39,826 nucleotides of DNA from Holosporales bacterium. Lineage in GTDB: Bacteria; Pseudomonadota; Alphaproteobacteria; UBA3830; JAIRWN01. Under the pieces are notes generated by a model. That model searched no databases, was not told the DNA's origin, and saw nothing but the letters and a program-made list of their open reading frames with translations. Below, piece after piece: positions 1 to 10,599 of this stretch. The translations under genes and the position numbers were made by a program. Numbering within the stretch: position 1 is the first letter of the stretch; each line of letters opens with the position of its first letter. The stretch lies in assembly GCA_031268985.1 (NCBI GenBank), contig JAIRWN010000019.1:1-39826 (forward strand), written 5' to 3'.

Positions 1-92
1 TCTACGGATGTTAGACCGGTAGCCTTGCCCATCTGTTCCATGCTCAATCCCATCGATAATAAATTCAATGCCGTTCCCTCTCTCTCAGCTCT
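1..92 (-). pseudogene. 3' fragment resembling the C-terminus of an Rpn-family (PD-(D/E)XK) nuclease/transposase
   Basis: Minus-strand translation RAEREGTALNLLSMGLSMEQMGKATGLTSVE, preceded in frame by TGA (~93-95); similar to the 'EGxxxxARNLLxxGLSxEQIAxxTGLSxEE' tail of Rpn proteins. Runs off the window edge. Confidence 0.4.
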
Positions 93-300
93 TCACAAAT
101 ACTGCTATTATTAATTAAAACTAGAATTTGGTTGTGGGGTTATAATAACCTTTCTTGATTTCTAATAGTAGGTCTCCCAAGTAGTGCCTTCTGCAAAAGG
201 CATCTCTAAATTTCATCTCCTATCCACTTAATTATTGTGATTAATAAAAAAACTGTTTACTTAATTTTTGAAGTATAGCATAGTGCATTTGTTAAATTTG

Positions 301-418
301 GCCTGGTGGCAATAGCGGGAAGCCCAACGCTCCATTCCATTTCGAACTGGAAAGCGAAAGTTCCCAGCGGCGATGATACTGCGTCTTAAGACTCGGGAAA
401 GTAGTTCACTGCCAGGCC
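301..418 (+). rRNA. rrf: 5S ribosomal RNA
   Basis: GCCTGGTGGCAATAGCGGG...CATTCCATTTCGAACTGGAAAGCGAAAGTTCCCAGCGGCGATGATACTG...GACTCGGGAAAGTAGTTCACTGCCAGGC: 5S consensus blocks (CCATxxCGAACxxGxAAGxxAAGxxCxxxxGCGxCGATGxTACTG; GGGAxAGTAG) and complementary ends GCCTGGTGGC/GCCAGGC. Confidence 0.93.
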
Positions 419-643
419 TTAGTTTGTTCACGTTAAAGTATTTTACAGTTTTTGGCAGTAAGAAAGAACTCGAGGGCATGTAGTCCTCTATCATCTTAAA
501 GATATGAGACTATCTTTTTGCATTTATTGAAAGGTTTTTCTTTGATTCATAAGAGCTCAGTCCATTTACGTGCTGCGATGTCACGTCATTCTACAAAGGC
601 AACGAGTTTTGGTCTTGTAGTAAATATAGCAAGCAAAAATTTT

Positions 644-1240
644 TTACCATTTAGTTTTGTTTAACTGCAGTTTCGGATGACTCACCAAACAATGCCATAT
701 AACGCTGTGGAGAGCCTCTGTATATGGAGTTACTCTACCGGAGTTTGTGATGTCAGGAATTAGCACAACGCAGTCGCCTCTAGCCTTAGTATATCCCCCG
801 TCTCGGCCGACTATGCCAAATACTTTTGCGCCAATTTCCTTGGCTAAATTAATAGCGCGGATTAAATTTACGCTGACGTTCTTTTCCGACACTCCGCCCC
901 CTACAGAAAATATAAGCAAAGCGTCTTTATCTGATATCCTACTAACTTTCAGCCATTCACAAAAAACATTTTCCCATCCATCATCGTTCGTTCTAGCAGT
1001 CAGTTCCGGAATATTATCTGAGGCGGCGTAGGCTTCTATACCGCATAATTTTCTGAAGTCACACACTGCATGAGCTGCGCTGGCTGCACTTCCCCCAACG
1101 CCAAGAACAAACAATCTTCCATTGCGCTCTCTTAAGTTGAGCAACTCAAGAGCCAACCTTTCCACATCTTTTACATTAATCTTTTCGATTACTTCGGTTA
1201 GTTCTTGCAAAAAAGTTTTAGAAAAAGCGCTATGGTTCAT
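644..1240 (-). CDS. SIS-domain sugar-phosphate isomerase (GmhA-like)
   Basis: 198 aa with SIS motifs 'LFVLGVGGSAASAAHAVCDFRK', 'DALLIFSVGGGVSEKN', 'GAKVFGIVGRDGGYT'. Confidence 0.8.
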   Translation of the reverse strand: MNHSAFSKTFLQELTEVIEKINVKDVERLALELLNLRERNGRLFVLGVGGSAASAAHAVCDFRKLCGIEAYAASDNIPELTARTNDDGWENVFCEWLKVSRISDKDALLIFSVGGGVSEKNVSVNLIRAINLAKEIGAKVFGIVGRDGGYTKARGDCVVLIPDITNSGRVTPYTEALHSVIWHCLVSHPKLQLNKTKW

Positions 1241-1261
1241 GCCATGTTGCAGCGCATAACG

Positions 1262-1681
1262 CTAGCGCTGCTCAGTTACAGGAGAGGCTGAAAGCTTTGC
1301 CGCTGTCTGGGGCTTTGCATTTTCGTCCCTATCGATCAACTCTATTACAGCCATTGGGGCGCGATCGCCTTTACGAAAACCGTTATGAAGAATCCGTGTA
1401 TACCCCCCTGCCCTGCCCTTATAACGTTCAGACAAGCCGCTCATCACCTTAGTAACCAACGAACTGTCTCCAAGCAAAGAAATAGCCTGACGACGCTTAT
1501 GCAACCCGCCTTTTTTTCCCAAAGTAATGGCCTTTTCAACCAGCGGCCTTAGTTCCTTTGCTTTGGGTAAAGTCGTAACAAGCTGCTCGTACTTAATTAA
1601 GGATTTCGCCAAATTAACCAACAACGCCTTATTATGCGCAACTTTACGATTAAACTTCCTTCCACTTATACCATGACGCAT
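1262..1681 (-). CDS. rplQ: 50S ribosomal protein L17
   Basis: [54 protein letters not shown]; position after rpoA. Confidence 0.98.
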   Translation of the reverse strand: MRHGISGRKFNRKVAHNKALLVNLAKSLIKYEQLVTTLPKAKELRPLVEKAITLGKKGGLHKRRQAISLLGDSSLVTKVMSGLSERYKGRAGGYTRILHNGFRKGDRAPMAVIELIDRDENAKPQTAAKLSASPVTEQR

Positions 1682-1699
1682 AACCAGCCCTCCAGCAAG

Positions 1700-2719
1700 C
1701 TAAAAAGTATCGTTTAATTTTTTGACCATTTCCCCGATATTTTCAGGAGGCCAACCCAATATCTGCATCCCAAGATGCAGTCCCATTTGGGAAAGAGTCC
1801 CTTTTATTTCATTGAGAGACTTGCGGCCAAAGTTAGGCGTCTTCAGCATCTCATTTTCTGTCTTATGAACTAGGTCTCCAATATAGACTATGTTGTCGCT
1901 CTTAAGGCAATTCATCGACCTAACTGATAATTCAAGCTCTTCAACCAAACGTAATAAATTGGGATTGAGCGGCTCTTCAGCGGACTTTCTTTCCAATTCA
2001 TCGACTCGCGGCTCGTTAAAGTTTATAAATCCTTCAAGTTGATCTTGAAGAATTCTAGCAGCAAAAGCAACTGCATCCGCAGGTTTAATTGAACCGTCAG
2101 TCTCAACCGTCATAATCAAACGATCACGATCAGTTGCCTGCCCAACACGAGTATTCTCCACTTTATAAACAACCCTTCTAACTGGGCTATATAACGAATC
2201 AACAGCTATGTGCCCTATGGGCATATCCTCTGACTTATTTTCATTGGCGGACACATATCCTTTTCCCGAAGAAACTGTCGCCTCCATTGAACACTGACAG
2301 CCATCATCAACGGTGCATATATGATGGTTTGGATCCAAAATTTTCACATCATATCCGGTCTCAAACATACCTGCAGTAACTATACAAGGCCCTTTGACAG
2401 AAATCTTTATTTTCTTTTCAGACGATCCATCCATAGTCAAAGCCATGGACTTTATGTTCAATACGATATCGGTAACGTCTTCTCTGACCCCAGGAATAGC
2501 TGAAAACTCATGCAAAACACCGTCTATTTTAATAGATGAGACTGCTGCGCCTGATAAAGACGACAATAACACTCGCCTGAGAGCATTGCCTAGCGTAAGA
2601 CCAAACCCACGCTCTAGAGGCTCTGCAACGACGGAGCCAAGCCGATCGTTTTGACCGTCGACTTCAGAAATTTGCATCTTATAAGGGCGAATAAGATCTT
2701 GCCAGTGCTTTCTCATCAT
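1700..2719 (-). CDS. rpoA: DNA-directed RNA polymerase alpha subunit
   Basis: '[28 protein letters not shown]' plus alpha-CTD '[13 protein letters not shown]'. Confidence 0.99.
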   Translation of the reverse strand: MMRKHWQDLIRPYKMQISEVDGQNDRLGSVVAEPLERGFGLTLGNALRRVLLSSLSGAAVSSIKIDGVLHEFSAIPGVREDVTDIVLNIKSMALTMDGSSEKKIKISVKGPCIVTAGMFETGYDVKILDPNHHICTVDDGCQCSMEATVSSGKGYVSANENKSEDMPIGHIAVDSLYSPVRRVVYKVENTRVGQATDRDRLIMTVETDGSIKPADAVAFAARILQDQLEGFINFNEPRVDELERKSAEEPLNPNLLRLVEELELSVRSMNCLKSDNIVYIGDLVHKTENEMLKTPNFGRKSLNEIKGTLSQMGLHLGMQILGWPPENIGEMVKKLNDTF

Positions 2720-2742
2720 AAAACTATTCTCCGAATAGAATA

Positions 2743-3141
2743 CTAAACCCGCCTACGCTTTGGCGGACGACAACCATTATGAGGTATAGGAGTTACATCT
2801 TTTATTGAATTAATCGCAAAACCAACCGCTTGTAAGGCTCTTAATGCCGATTCTCGCCCAGATCCCGGACCACAAATCTCAACGTCCAGCGTTTTTATGC
2901 CACACTCCTTGGCCAAATTACCGGCTTTTTCAGCCGCCAGCTGAGCAGCATACGGCGTCGATTTGCGAGCCCCTTTAAATCCGGCATTTCCCGCCGACGA
3001 CCAAGCGACTGTACTGCCACGCATGTCGGTAATTGTTATTATCGTATTATTAAAACTAGCATGTACATGGGCAATTGCCGCGATTATATTCTTTTTATCC
3101 TTTTTCTTTGCGCCCTGCCCTGCCTTATAAACCATACCCAA
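2743..3141 (-). CDS. rpsK: 30S ribosomal protein S11
   Basis: '[44 protein letters not shown]...[12 protein letters not shown]'. Confidence 0.99.
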   Translation of the reverse strand: MGMVYKAGQGAKKKDKKNIIAAIAHVHASFNNTIITITDMRGSTVAWSSAGNAGFKGARKSTPYAAQLAAEKAGNLAKECGIKTLDVEICGPGSGRESALRALQAVGFAINSIKDVTPIPHNGCRPPKRRRV

Positions 3142-3155
3142 TCCCCTCAGATATT

Positions 3156-3533
3156 TTATCTAGTAACTTTCTTTTTACCCGCAATCGCAATTCCCCGACC
3201 TTTTCTTGTGCGAGCATTGGTGTGGGTACGCTGGCCGCGCACCGGCAGCTTTTTTCTGTGACGCAACCCCTTATAACAGCCGAGGTCCATCAGCCTTTTT
3301 ATGTTCATAGAAATTTCGCGACGCAGATCTCCTTCAATATGGAATTCTGAGTCAATTACGCCACGTATTTTTGCTATCTGATCTTCATCAAGCTGGAAAG
3401 TCCGAACATCTGCAGCAATTCCCAACTTCTTGCAAATATACTTAGCCCTTGTTAACCCAATCCCATAAAGATAAGACAACGCGACTTCGACACGCTTTTT
3501 ACTTGGCAAATCAACGCCTGATATACGAGCCAT
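3156..3533 (-). CDS. rpsM: 30S ribosomal protein S13
   Basis: '[26 protein letters not shown]...[24 protein letters not shown]'. Confidence 0.99.
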   Translation of the reverse strand: MARISGVDLPSKKRVEVALSYLYGIGLTRAKYICKKLGIAADVRTFQLDEDQIAKIRGVIDSEFHIEGDLRREISMNIKRLMDLGCYKGLRHRKKLPVRGQRTHTNARTRKGRGIAIAGKKKVTR

Positions 3534-3542
3534 GGCTTATCT

Positions 3543-4211
3543 CTACGCTACCAAACCTTTACTAATTACAGAGCTGATCTTTTCATATACAGACTCCGCA
3601 GAACCAGAACCGTCGACAACAGACAATACGCCTTCTGACATATAAAGGTCAAGCAGATCCGTCACGTTCCTTTCATATTCATCGATCCTAGTCTGCACGA
3701 CCTCTTCTGAATCATCTTTTCTAGTTGTCATTTCATTAGAGCCACACTTTGGACAGACAAACCCCGATTTAAAACTTTCTTTACTATAAATTGCTTGACA
3801 CCCGCCGCACATAAATCGCTTGCATATTCTGGCTTTGACTATGTCGGTCGCCAATTTAACATGTATTGCAAAAAAACGAACCTGCGGGAATAGCTTTAGC
3901 AAAATCTGAAGCTCTTTGGCTTGACCAATCGTTCTTGGAAAACCGTCAATAATAACCATATCGCCGTCGTTTTCAAGAAAATACGCCTTTACAACATCGC
4001 AAGAAACATAATCTGGAACGAATTTTCCCTGATTTATATAAGAAGCGGCTATATTACCGATACTGCTGTTTTTCGCGACTTCCGCCCTCAAAAGATCTCC
4101 CACTGAAAAATGCTTAAAGCCAAGCCTTTCAACCAGCAGCTCAGACTGTGTGCCTTTACCGGCACCGGGCGCTCCAAACAAAGCCACAACAGGATACAAA
4201 CCTTCGCTCAC
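3543..4211 (-). CDS. adk: Adenylate kinase with Cys4 (zinc-type) LID
   Basis: P-loop 'GAPGAGKGTQ', 'DGFPRTIGQA', LID 'FMCGGCQAIYS...FVCPKCGS'; between secY and rpsM. Confidence 0.96.
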   Translation of the reverse strand: MSEGLYPVVALFGAPGAGKGTQSELLVERLGFKHFSVGDLLRAEVAKNSSIGNIAASYINQGKFVPDYVSCDVVKAYFLENDGDMVIIDGFPRTIGQAKELQILLKLFPQVRFFAIHVKLATDIVKARICKRFMCGGCQAIYSKESFKSGFVCPKCGSNEMTTRKDDSEEVVQTRIDEYERNVTDLLDLYMSEGVLSVVDGSGSAESVYEKISSVISKGLVA

Positions 4212-5551
4212 GGTTTAATTACTCCTCGAGACTTTGCTTTTCTCAATACTCCCTTGTATTGATAGGCTAGCAAATGGGTATAGATCTGCGATATCGTATC
4301 TATTGTAACACTTACCACAATTAAGATGTTCGTTCCGCCAAAAAAGAAAGGGACTGCCAGCTTAGCAATCAATAACTCTGGCAATATACATATGAACGAC
4401 AGGTATATAGCCCCAACAACAGTCAAACGTTCCAGAACAAAATACAGATATTTAGCAGTATGCTCGCCCGGTCGAATTCCAGGAACAAATCCGCCAGATT
4501 TCCTTAAGTTGTCAGCAACGTCGTCTGGATTAAAAACAATAGCCGTATAGAAAAACGAAAAAAACACTAATAGCCCAACGTACACGCTTATATACAGCGG
4601 ATGACCGTGAGATAAATATCTGGCCAAAGCCTGCGCCCACTCGGCGCCTGAACCTGCTCCTAGACCTACAAGGGTCGCGGGAAGTAATAGAAGAGAGCTC
4701 GCAAATATCGGAGGAATAACTCCGGAAGTGTTTATTTTTAAAGGCAGGTGCGACGACTCTGTATTGCTTTTCCCCACAGCCATATGGCGTTGAGGATAAT
4801 GTACCGTTATTTTTCTCTGAGCTCGCTCAACAAAAACAACCAGAGTAATCACGCATACAACAACAAATACAAAAAACACTATAACCCCTGGCGATAAAGC
4901 TCCACTCTTGCCAAGTTCCAAGGCATTCAACAATGATCTTGGCAAATTTGCCACGATTCCCGCAAAAATTATAAGCGATGAGCCGTTACCGATCCCTCTT
5001 GAAGTAATCTGCTCACCTAACCACATCAAAAACACAGTTCCACCGACAAGCGTAGGAACTGAAATAATAGAGAATAGCGCCCCAATAGTGGTCACCGCTT
5101 GCGAACCAGAAGACATGCTCATTAGGCCGATCGACAGCCCATAGGCCTGAATACTGGCGATACCGACGGTTAAATAACGCGTATATTGATTTAATTTGCG
5201 ACGGCCGATCTCTCCCTCTTTTTTAAGGGCCTCAAAGGTTGGAGAAATAACTGTAAACAACTGAATGATAATACTTGCCGATATATAAGGGACAATGTTT
5301 AAGGCAAAAATAGTCATGCGCCCTAAAGCTCCACCAGAAAACATATCAAACATACCAAGAATACCGCCCATATTCCTGCGTCCAATTTCAGATATGATTT
5401 CCGGATTTACTCCCGGCAAAGGAACATAAGTCCCGACACGGTATACTAAAAGGGCCAGCACCGTAAACAACAGCCGCTTTTTAAGATCTGTCGCTTGGGA
5501 AAAAGACGCCCAGTTTATTCCTTGCGCCAAAGAGTCGTTACTAAAGGCCAT
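4208..5551 (-). CDS. secY: Protein translocase subunit SecY
   Basis: 'PLPGVNPE', 'GILGMFDMFSGGALGRMTIFALNIVPYISASIIIQL'; hydrophobic 447 aa in spc operon. Confidence 0.99.
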   Translation of the reverse strand: MAFSNDSLAQGINWASFSQATDLKKRLLFTVLALLVYRVGTYVPLPGVNPEIISEIGRRNMGGILGMFDMFSGGALGRMTIFALNIVPYISASIIIQLFTVISPTFEALKKEGEIGRRKLNQYTRYLTVGIASIQAYGLSIGLMSMSSGSQAVTTIGALFSIISVPTLVGGTVFLMWLGEQITSRGIGNGSSLIIFAGIVANLPRSLLNALELGKSGALSPGVIVFFVFVVVCVITLVVFVERAQRKITVHYPQRHMAVGKSNTESSHLPLKINTSGVIPPIFASSLLLLPATLVGLGAGSGAEWAQALARYLSHGHPLYISVYVGLLVFFSFFYTAIVFNPDDVADNLRKSGGFVPGIRPGEHTAKYLYFVLERLTVVGAIYLSFICILPELLIAKLAVPFFFGGTNILIVVSVTIDTISQIYTHLLAYQYKGVLRKAKSRGVIKP

Positions 5552-6028
5552 TTAAGTTTGCCCCTTAATAGCTTTACCACCGACCCGCTCAATAGAAGAT
5601 AAGGCCAAGGCAGTAAAATGATCTGCGGATATATTGGCCGAATCACTGAGTTCGCCTTTACCAAGAATTCGTAGGCACGTACTTTTTGCTTTAACCAATC
5701 TGAGTCTCTGAAGCAAAGACAAATCGATAACCTCTGATTTTTTGACTTTTCCAGAGTCGAATAACAGCTGTATCGACCCAATGTTTATAAAAGCTACATT
5801 GTCTTTGGACGCGACAGGTTTAAAACCCCGTTTTGGAAGTCTCCTGTAAAGAGGCGTTTGCCCCCCTTCAAAAAATTTAACTTTCCCTCGTCCTGCTCGC
5901 GCTTTGCCGCCTTTGTGTCCATAACCACAAGTCTTACCAAGGCCAGAGCCTATACCTCTACCTCTACGTTTGCGCTTGCTTCGCTCCGACGGAAGCAGCG
6001 CTCTAAGAGAAAAACTTCGCTCTGTCAT
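5552..6028 (-). CDS. rplO: 50S ribosomal protein L15
   Basis: 'RGRGIGSGLGKTCGYGHKGGKARAG...FEGGQTPLYRRLPKRGF'. Confidence 0.98.
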   Translation of the reverse strand: MTERSFSLRALLPSERSKRKRRGRGIGSGLGKTCGYGHKGGKARAGRGKVKFFEGGQTPLYRRLPKRGFKPVASKDNVAFINIGSIQLLFDSGKVKKSEVIDLSLLQRLRLVKAKSTCLRILGKGELSDSANISADHFTALALSSIERVGGKAIKGQT

Positions 6029-6303
6029 ACAACCTCTATTGTTACCAGATGCTTTACGCGATCCACAAGCCCTCTAGTTTCAGGAACATCCAGCAAAACT
6101 CTGCTTTTCCCTATTCTACCAAGTCCAAGGGCTCTTAAGGATAGCTCCTGACCACCTTTTCTCCCTATAAAACTTTTTACTTGAGTAATTTTTAACTTAG
6201 CAGTAGCCACGCTCTTTTCGAGCGTAGTCTCAACCGCTTTTCCCTCACCAAGACTTTTCTTTTTTTTTGCGCTCGGCTTTACATTTACTGCTTTCTTCGG
6301 CAT
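6025..6303 (-). CDS. rpmD: 50S ribosomal protein L30 with Lys-rich N-terminal extension
   Basis: Core 'LKITQVKSFIGRKGGQELSLRALGLGRIGKSRVLLDVPETRGLVDRVKHLVTIE'. Start assigned to MPKKAVNV (6303) instead of the track's 6327. Confidence 0.9.
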   Translation of the reverse strand: MPKKAVNVKPSAKKKKSLGEGKAVETTLEKSVATAKLKITQVKSFIGRKGGQELSLRALGLGRIGKSRVLLDVPETRGLVDRVKHLVTIEVV

Positions 6304-6304
6304 T

Positions 6305-6850
6305 TTAGTTTCCACTGCTCGCGCCAACTCTTCTCGAGGTCAAATCACCCACTTTTTTGTTTCGCTTAGCCGCTATATTACGAGGCGAAACTATGTTTTC
6401 CAGCGCTTTAAAAGTGGCGCGAACCATATTGTGCGGATTAGCCGTGCCAACACATTTACTGACGACGTCTTGAACGCCCAAGGCCTCAAAAATCGCCCGC
6501 ATGGCGCCACCCGCAATTATACCCGTGCCAGCCGGAGCAGATCGCATCACAACCAGCCCTGCCCCATAAGCGGATTTTATGTCATGATGCAAAGTACGGG
6601 ATTCTCTCAAAGGGATGTGAATCATAGTCTTCTTTGCTTGATCGGAAGCCTTTTTTACAGCATCCGAGACTTCACGCGCTTTGCCTGTGCCAAATCCAAC
6701 TCGGCCATGACCATCGCCGACAACGACCAGTGCAGCAAAAGAAAATTTCTTACCGCCTTTAACAACTTTTGCCACGCGGTTAATCGCTACTAATTTCTCT
6801 ACCAGAGCCTCTCTATGAGAATCTGCCTCTGCAGCAATTTGTTGCGTCAT
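6305..6850 (-). CDS. rpsE: 30S ribosomal protein S5
   Basis: '[33 protein letters not shown]'. Confidence 0.99.
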   Translation of the reverse strand: MTQQIAAEADSHREALVEKLVAINRVAKVVKGGKKFSFAALVVVGDGHGRVGFGTGKAREVSDAVKKASDQAKKTMIHIPLRESRTLHHDIKSAYGAGLVVMRSAPAGTGIIAGGAMRAIFEALGVQDVVSKCVGTANPHNMVRATFKALENIVSPRNIAAKRNKKVGDLTSRRVGASSGN

Positions 6851-6862
6851 ATAAAAACCATT

Positions 6863-7234
6863 TTAAAACACCAATCCACCTTCGCGAGCAGCTTCGGCAA
6901 AGGCTTTGATACGCCCATGGTAGGCATAACCCCCGCGATCAAAAACTACATCTCGTATGCCTTTCCCTAAAGCCCTTTGTGCAATAAGTTTGCCAACCGA
7001 AGAAGCCGCCTCAACATTACCCGTTTTGTTTGGCTTTGCTTCCAATTTCGAAAACTCTTCACTTAAGGTGGAGACCGAACACAAAGTCACACCTCTCTCA
7101 TCGTCTATTATTTGAGCGTAAACATGGCGCTGTGACCTAAAAATCGAAAGCCTCTTACGCCCACACGCACACTTCTTCACGTTATGACGCACCCGACGCT
7201 CCCTTCGTTTGAAGTTTTCGTCAAACCTTGACAT
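6863..7234 (-). CDS. rplR: 50S ribosomal protein L18
   Basis: '[24 protein letters not shown]...[24 protein letters not shown]'. Confidence 0.99.
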   Translation of the reverse strand: MSRFDENFKRRERRVRHNVKKCACGRKRLSIFRSQRHVYAQIIDDERGVTLCSVSTLSEEFSKLEAKPNKTGNVEAASSVGKLIAQRALGKGIRDVVFDRGGYAYHGRIKAFAEAAREGGLVF

Positions 7235-7236
7235 CG

Positions 7237-7770
7237 CTATTTCTTCTTCCCCTCCTTTCTGATTATGTGCTGACCTTCTTTTATAACTCCTTTGCCTTTA
7301 TAAGGTTCCAGCTTTCTGAGGTTTTGAAGCTCTCTTACTGCTTGCCCCACCTTTCTTTTATCTGCCCCGCCGACCAAAATAGTTGTGGGTTTTTCGCACT
7401 TAACGGAGATTCCTTCAGGAATGCTAAAAACAACATCATGGCTGTATCCCAATTGCAAAACCAAATTTTTGTCCTGCATTGACGCTTTATAACCAACCCC
7501 AACAAGCTCAACCCTGCTGTAAAAAGGAGTTGCCAGGCCAAGAACCCCATTATTCACAATCGCCCTTACAGTTCCCCACATCTGCTTAGCCTTTTTGTCT
7601 TTACCCGCCCCTGTAAAAGAAATTTTTGATCCCTCCAATGACACTTTCACAGTATCAGGTACAGGGAATCTAAACTCTTCTTTTTCAGATCTGGCAACAA
7701 AAACCGAACCTTCCATAGAAGTTTTCACCCCAGAAGGAACAACTATTGGATGCTTGCCTACACGCGACAT
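7237..7770 (-). CDS. rplF: 50S ribosomal protein L6
   Basis: '[15 protein letters not shown]...[23 protein letters not shown]...EPYKGKGVI'. Confidence 0.99.
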   Translation of the reverse strand: MSRVGKHPIVVPSGVKTSMEGSVFVARSEKEEFRFPVPDTVKVSLEGSKISFTGAGKDKKAKQMWGTVRAIVNNGVLGLATPFYSRVELVGVGYKASMQDKNLVLQLGYSHDVVFSIPEGISVKCEKPTTILVGGADKRKVGQAVRELQNLRKLEPYKGKGVIKEGQHIIRKEGKKK

Positions 7771-7779
7771 AAATGCCTT

Positions 7780-8175
7780 CTAAAACACTTTACAAATAAC
7801 TTCGCCACCCAGCTTTCTTTCTCTGGCTTCTGCGTCGGAAAACACCCCCGCTGACGTAGATATTACTGAGACGCCGAGACCATTGTTAACTTGCGGAATA
7901 GACTTTACGTCTGCATAAATTCTGCACCCAGGTTTCGATACTCTGGAAATGCTGGAAATAACAGGCTTTCCGCCATGATATTTAAGGCTTATGGAAATGC
8001 TAGAAAACCTGTCTTTGATCTCCTCAGAATATCCATCTATGTAACCCTCTCTAAGCAAAGCCTCAAGAATACGAGCCTTTTCTTTAGAAGCAGGAACGGA
8101 CACAGCCTTGAAGCCACGCATACCAGCATTCCTCATCCTGGTAAACATATCTGATACGGGATCGGTCATACACAT
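7780..8175 (-). CDS. rpsH: 30S ribosomal protein S8
   Basis: 'MTDPVSDMFTRMRNAGM...GLGVSVISTSAGVFSDAEARERKLGGEVIC'. Confidence 0.98.
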   Translation of the reverse strand: MCMTDPVSDMFTRMRNAGMRGFKAVSVPASKEKARILEALLREGYIDGYSEEIKDRFSSISISLKYHGGKPVISSISRVSKPGCRIYADVKSIPQVNNGLGVSVISTSAGVFSDAEARERKLGGEVICKVF

Positions 8176-8191
8176 ATTATCAAACCCTTCC

Positions 8192-8497
8192 TCACCAGCT
8201 CGCTTTTCTCATCCCAGGGATTATTCCCTGCGCTGCCATTTCTCTGATCATGATTCTAGAGACCCTAAACTTACGGTAATATCCTCTGGCCCTCCCGGTA
8301 ATCTCACACCGATTCCTTATCCTCGTAGCGGAACCGTTTCTCGAAAGTCCGGCCAATTTCATTTGAGCCGCAAAGCGAACTACCGGATCCTTGTTGCGAT
8401 CATAGATGCGGCGTTTTAGCGCATCCCGCTTATTTTTTGCACGACGAACCAGCTCTCTTACATGCAACCCTCTTTCTATAGAGCTCTTTTTTGCCAT
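8192..8497 (-). CDS. rpsN: 30S ribosomal protein S14
   Basis: 'RNRCEITGRARGYYRKFRVSRIMIREMAAQGIIPGMRKASW'. Confidence 0.99.
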   Translation of the reverse strand: MAKKSSIERGLHVRELVRRAKNKRDALKRRIYDRNKDPVVRFAAQMKLAGLSRNGSATRIRNRCEITGRARGYYRKFRVSRIMIREMAAQGIIPGMRKASW

Positions 8498-8500
8498 ATT

Positions 8501-9043
8501 TCAAGCCTTTGCAAAAGGAAAATTAAACATTTTTAACAAAAAAACACACTCTTCATCTTTCTTTGCCGTAGTTACAAAAGTTACATCTAGGCCTCGGATA
8601 GTATCCGCCTCACGTGTAGCAACTTCCGGAAAAATTATCTGTTCCTTTATCCCAAAGGAATAATTTCCGCTTCCATCACAAGCGCGCGTTGAAAATCCTC
8701 TGAAATCCCTAACTCTTGGCAAGGCTATATTAATTAACCTATCCAAAAACTCATACATTCGGCTTCCACGCAATGTAACCTTGGCTCCAATTTTATTACC
8801 TGCTCGCAGCTTAAACCCGGCTATCGACTTACGCGCCGTTGTTACAACCGCTTTCTGCCCGGATATCCAGCTTAGCTCTTCAGACGCCTGCTTTATATGC
8901 TTGCTGTCGGCCAAGGCTTCGCCTACACCCATGTTCAAGACTATTTTCTCCAGTCTAGGAACCTGAAACCTATTCTTGTAACCAAACTCTTCTTGGAGCT
9001 TAGTAACAATAACCTCGTTATATTCTTGGTAAAGCCTGCTCAT
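8501..9043 (-). CDS. rplE: 50S ribosomal protein L5
   Basis: '[16 protein letters not shown]...[29 protein letters not shown]'. Confidence 0.99.
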   Translation of the reverse strand: MSRLYQEYNEVIVTKLQEEFGYKNRFQVPRLEKIVLNMGVGEALADSKHIKQASEELSWISGQKAVVTTARKSIAGFKLRAGNKIGAKVTLRGSRMYEFLDRLINIALPRVRDFRGFSTRACDGSGNYSFGIKEQIIFPEVATREADTIRGLDVTFVTTAKKDEECVFLLKMFNFPFAKA

Positions 9044-9064
9044 TTAAGCCTAACTTCCTTTTAT

Positions 9065-9379
9065 TCAATCCAAAACAGCCCCTGAACGTTTTGCAAAACG
9101 CACCTTACGTCCGTCAATCACCTTAAATCCAACCCTGGTCGGCTTGTCCAACGAAGGATCGATTATCATAAGATTAGACATATCCACCGGCCTGTCTTTT
9201 TTCACTATTCCACCAGCATTGCTTTGAGATGGCTTAATATGGCAGATCGCAATATTAACCCCCTTTACAAGCGCTTTGTTTGTCTTGGTGAAAACGCGCT
9301 CAATTTCACCTTTGAGGCCCTTATCTTTACCGGTAATGACGACAACTTTATCCCCTTTCTTCAAACGCTGCGCGCACAT
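9065..9379 (-). CDS. rplX: 50S ribosomal protein L24
   Basis: 'KKGDKVVVITGKDKGLKGEI', KOW motif. Confidence 0.98.
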   Translation of the reverse strand: MCAQRLKKGDKVVVITGKDKGLKGEIERVFTKTNKALVKGVNIAICHIKPSQSNAGGIVKKDRPVDMSNLMIIDPSLDKPTRVGFKVIDGRKVRFAKRSGAVLD

Positions 9380-9747
9380 TACAACACCTCCGGAGCTAGG
9401 GAGATAATTTTGGTTATTTTTGTCCTTCGCAGCTCTCTGGTTACCGGACCAAAAATACGCGTGCCTATCGGTTCGTCTTGCTTATTTAACAACACCGCCG
9501 CATTGCGGTCAAAACGGATTATAGACCCATCTTCTCGTCGAACCGGGAAAGCAGTCCTGACGACAATCGCACGTACTACATCGCCATTCTTAACTTTTCC
9601 TCTTGGAACAGCATTCTTAACTGAGGCAATAATTATATCTCCTACGTTTGCAGTTCTGCGATGAGTGCCGCCGAGCACTTTAATGCACATTATCTCTTTT
9701 GCTCCCGAATTATCAGCTACTTCAAGCCGCGTTTGCATTTGAATCAT
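9379..9747 (-). CDS. rplN: 50S ribosomal protein L14
   Basis: '[31 protein letters not shown]'. Confidence 0.99.
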   Translation of the reverse strand: MIQMQTRLEVADNSGAKEIMCIKVLGGTHRRTANVGDIIIASVKNAVPRGKVKNGDVVRAIVVRTAFPVRREDGSIIRFDRNAAVLLNKQDEPIGTRIFGPVTRELRRTKITKIISLAPEVL

Positions 9748-9989
9748 TGGAAAACCCCATTCTCACGCATAACCACCCAACTTTTACGTTTCGATATAGG
9801 GCGCGACTCTTGAATGCTTACAATTTCGCCAACATTACAGGAATTACTTGGATCATGCGCTAAATACTTTTTCGAAACACGAATGTATTTCATATACCTT
9901 GGATGCTTAACGCGCCGAGTCACATTAACCGTAACTGTTTTATCGCATATATTGCTAACTACGATTCCTGAAAGAACCCTTTTAGGCAT
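9744..9989 (-). CDS. rpsQ: 30S ribosomal protein S17
   Basis: '[46 protein letters not shown]'. Confidence 0.98.
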   Translation of the reverse strand: MPKRVLSGIVVSNICDKTVTVNVTRRVKHPRYMKYIRVSKKYLAHDPSNSCNVGEIVSIQESRPISKRKSWVVMRENGVFQ

Positions 9990-10167
9990 TTTCCCCCCTT
10001 GCGCCCTTTGTTAATGTGACGGCAATAGATTTGCGCAATTCACGAAAACGATGAGAAGAAACCGATTCGCCTAAAGCTCTGCGGAAACGCATTCTGGCCA
10101 TCTCTTTTTTAGCCTCAAGGACGTCAATTGAGGCGGGTAATTTCTCTTGCTTTCTTTCTTTCATCAT
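9982..10167 (-). CDS. rpmC: 50S ribosomal protein L29
   Basis: Small basic ORF between rplP and rpsQ: '[18 protein letters not shown]...[19 protein letters not shown]'. Confidence 0.93.
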   Translation of the reverse strand: MMKERKQEKLPASIDVLEAKKEMARMRFRRALGESVSSHRFRELRKSIAVTLTKGARGENA

Positions 10168-10170
10168 CCG

Positions 10171-10581
10171 TTAAAAAATCCTTCCAACAAATTTGGTTGA
10201 CATCGGCAATTTGGCTGCCGCCAATTCCATAGCTTCACGAGCAACAGCTTCATCTACGCCGTCAATCTCAAACATAACCATACCGGGATGGACGCGACAA
10301 GCCCAGTACTCAGGCGCCCCCTTTCCGCTTCCCATACGAACTTCGGCCGGTCTTTTGGACACGGGCACATCCGGAAATATTTTTATCCAAACCTTACCAA
10401 CCCTTTTCATGCAACGGGTTATAGCGCGTCTAGCTGACTCTATCTGCGCAGCAGTTACACGCATCGGCTCCATCGCTTTTAAGCCATAAGAACCAAAGCT
10501 CAACGACGCTCCACGGGAAGCGACCCCATGGATACGCCCCTTAAACTGCTTACGAAACTTGGTCTTTTTAGGAGAAAACAT
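10171..10581 (-). CDS. rplP: 50S ribosomal protein L16
   Basis: '[19 protein letters not shown]...[30 protein letters not shown]'. Confidence 0.99.
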   Translation of the reverse strand: MFSPKKTKFRKQFKGRIHGVASRGASLSFGSYGLKAMEPMRVTAAQIESARRAITRCMKRVGKVWIKIFPDVPVSKRPAEVRMGSGKGAPEYWACRVHPGMVMFEIDGVDEAVAREAMELAAAKLPMSTKFVGRIF

Positions 10582-10599
10582 AAAACCTTATCTTTAACA

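Noticed and set aside
261-494. 77-aa minus-strand ORF
   Set aside because: Antisense to the 5S rRNA gene; no protein-like conservation.
3141-4208. Missing rpmJ (L36) in the spc/alpha region as a possible loss
   Set aside because: rpmJ is commonly located elsewhere in alphaproteobacteria, so absence between secY and rpsM is not informative.
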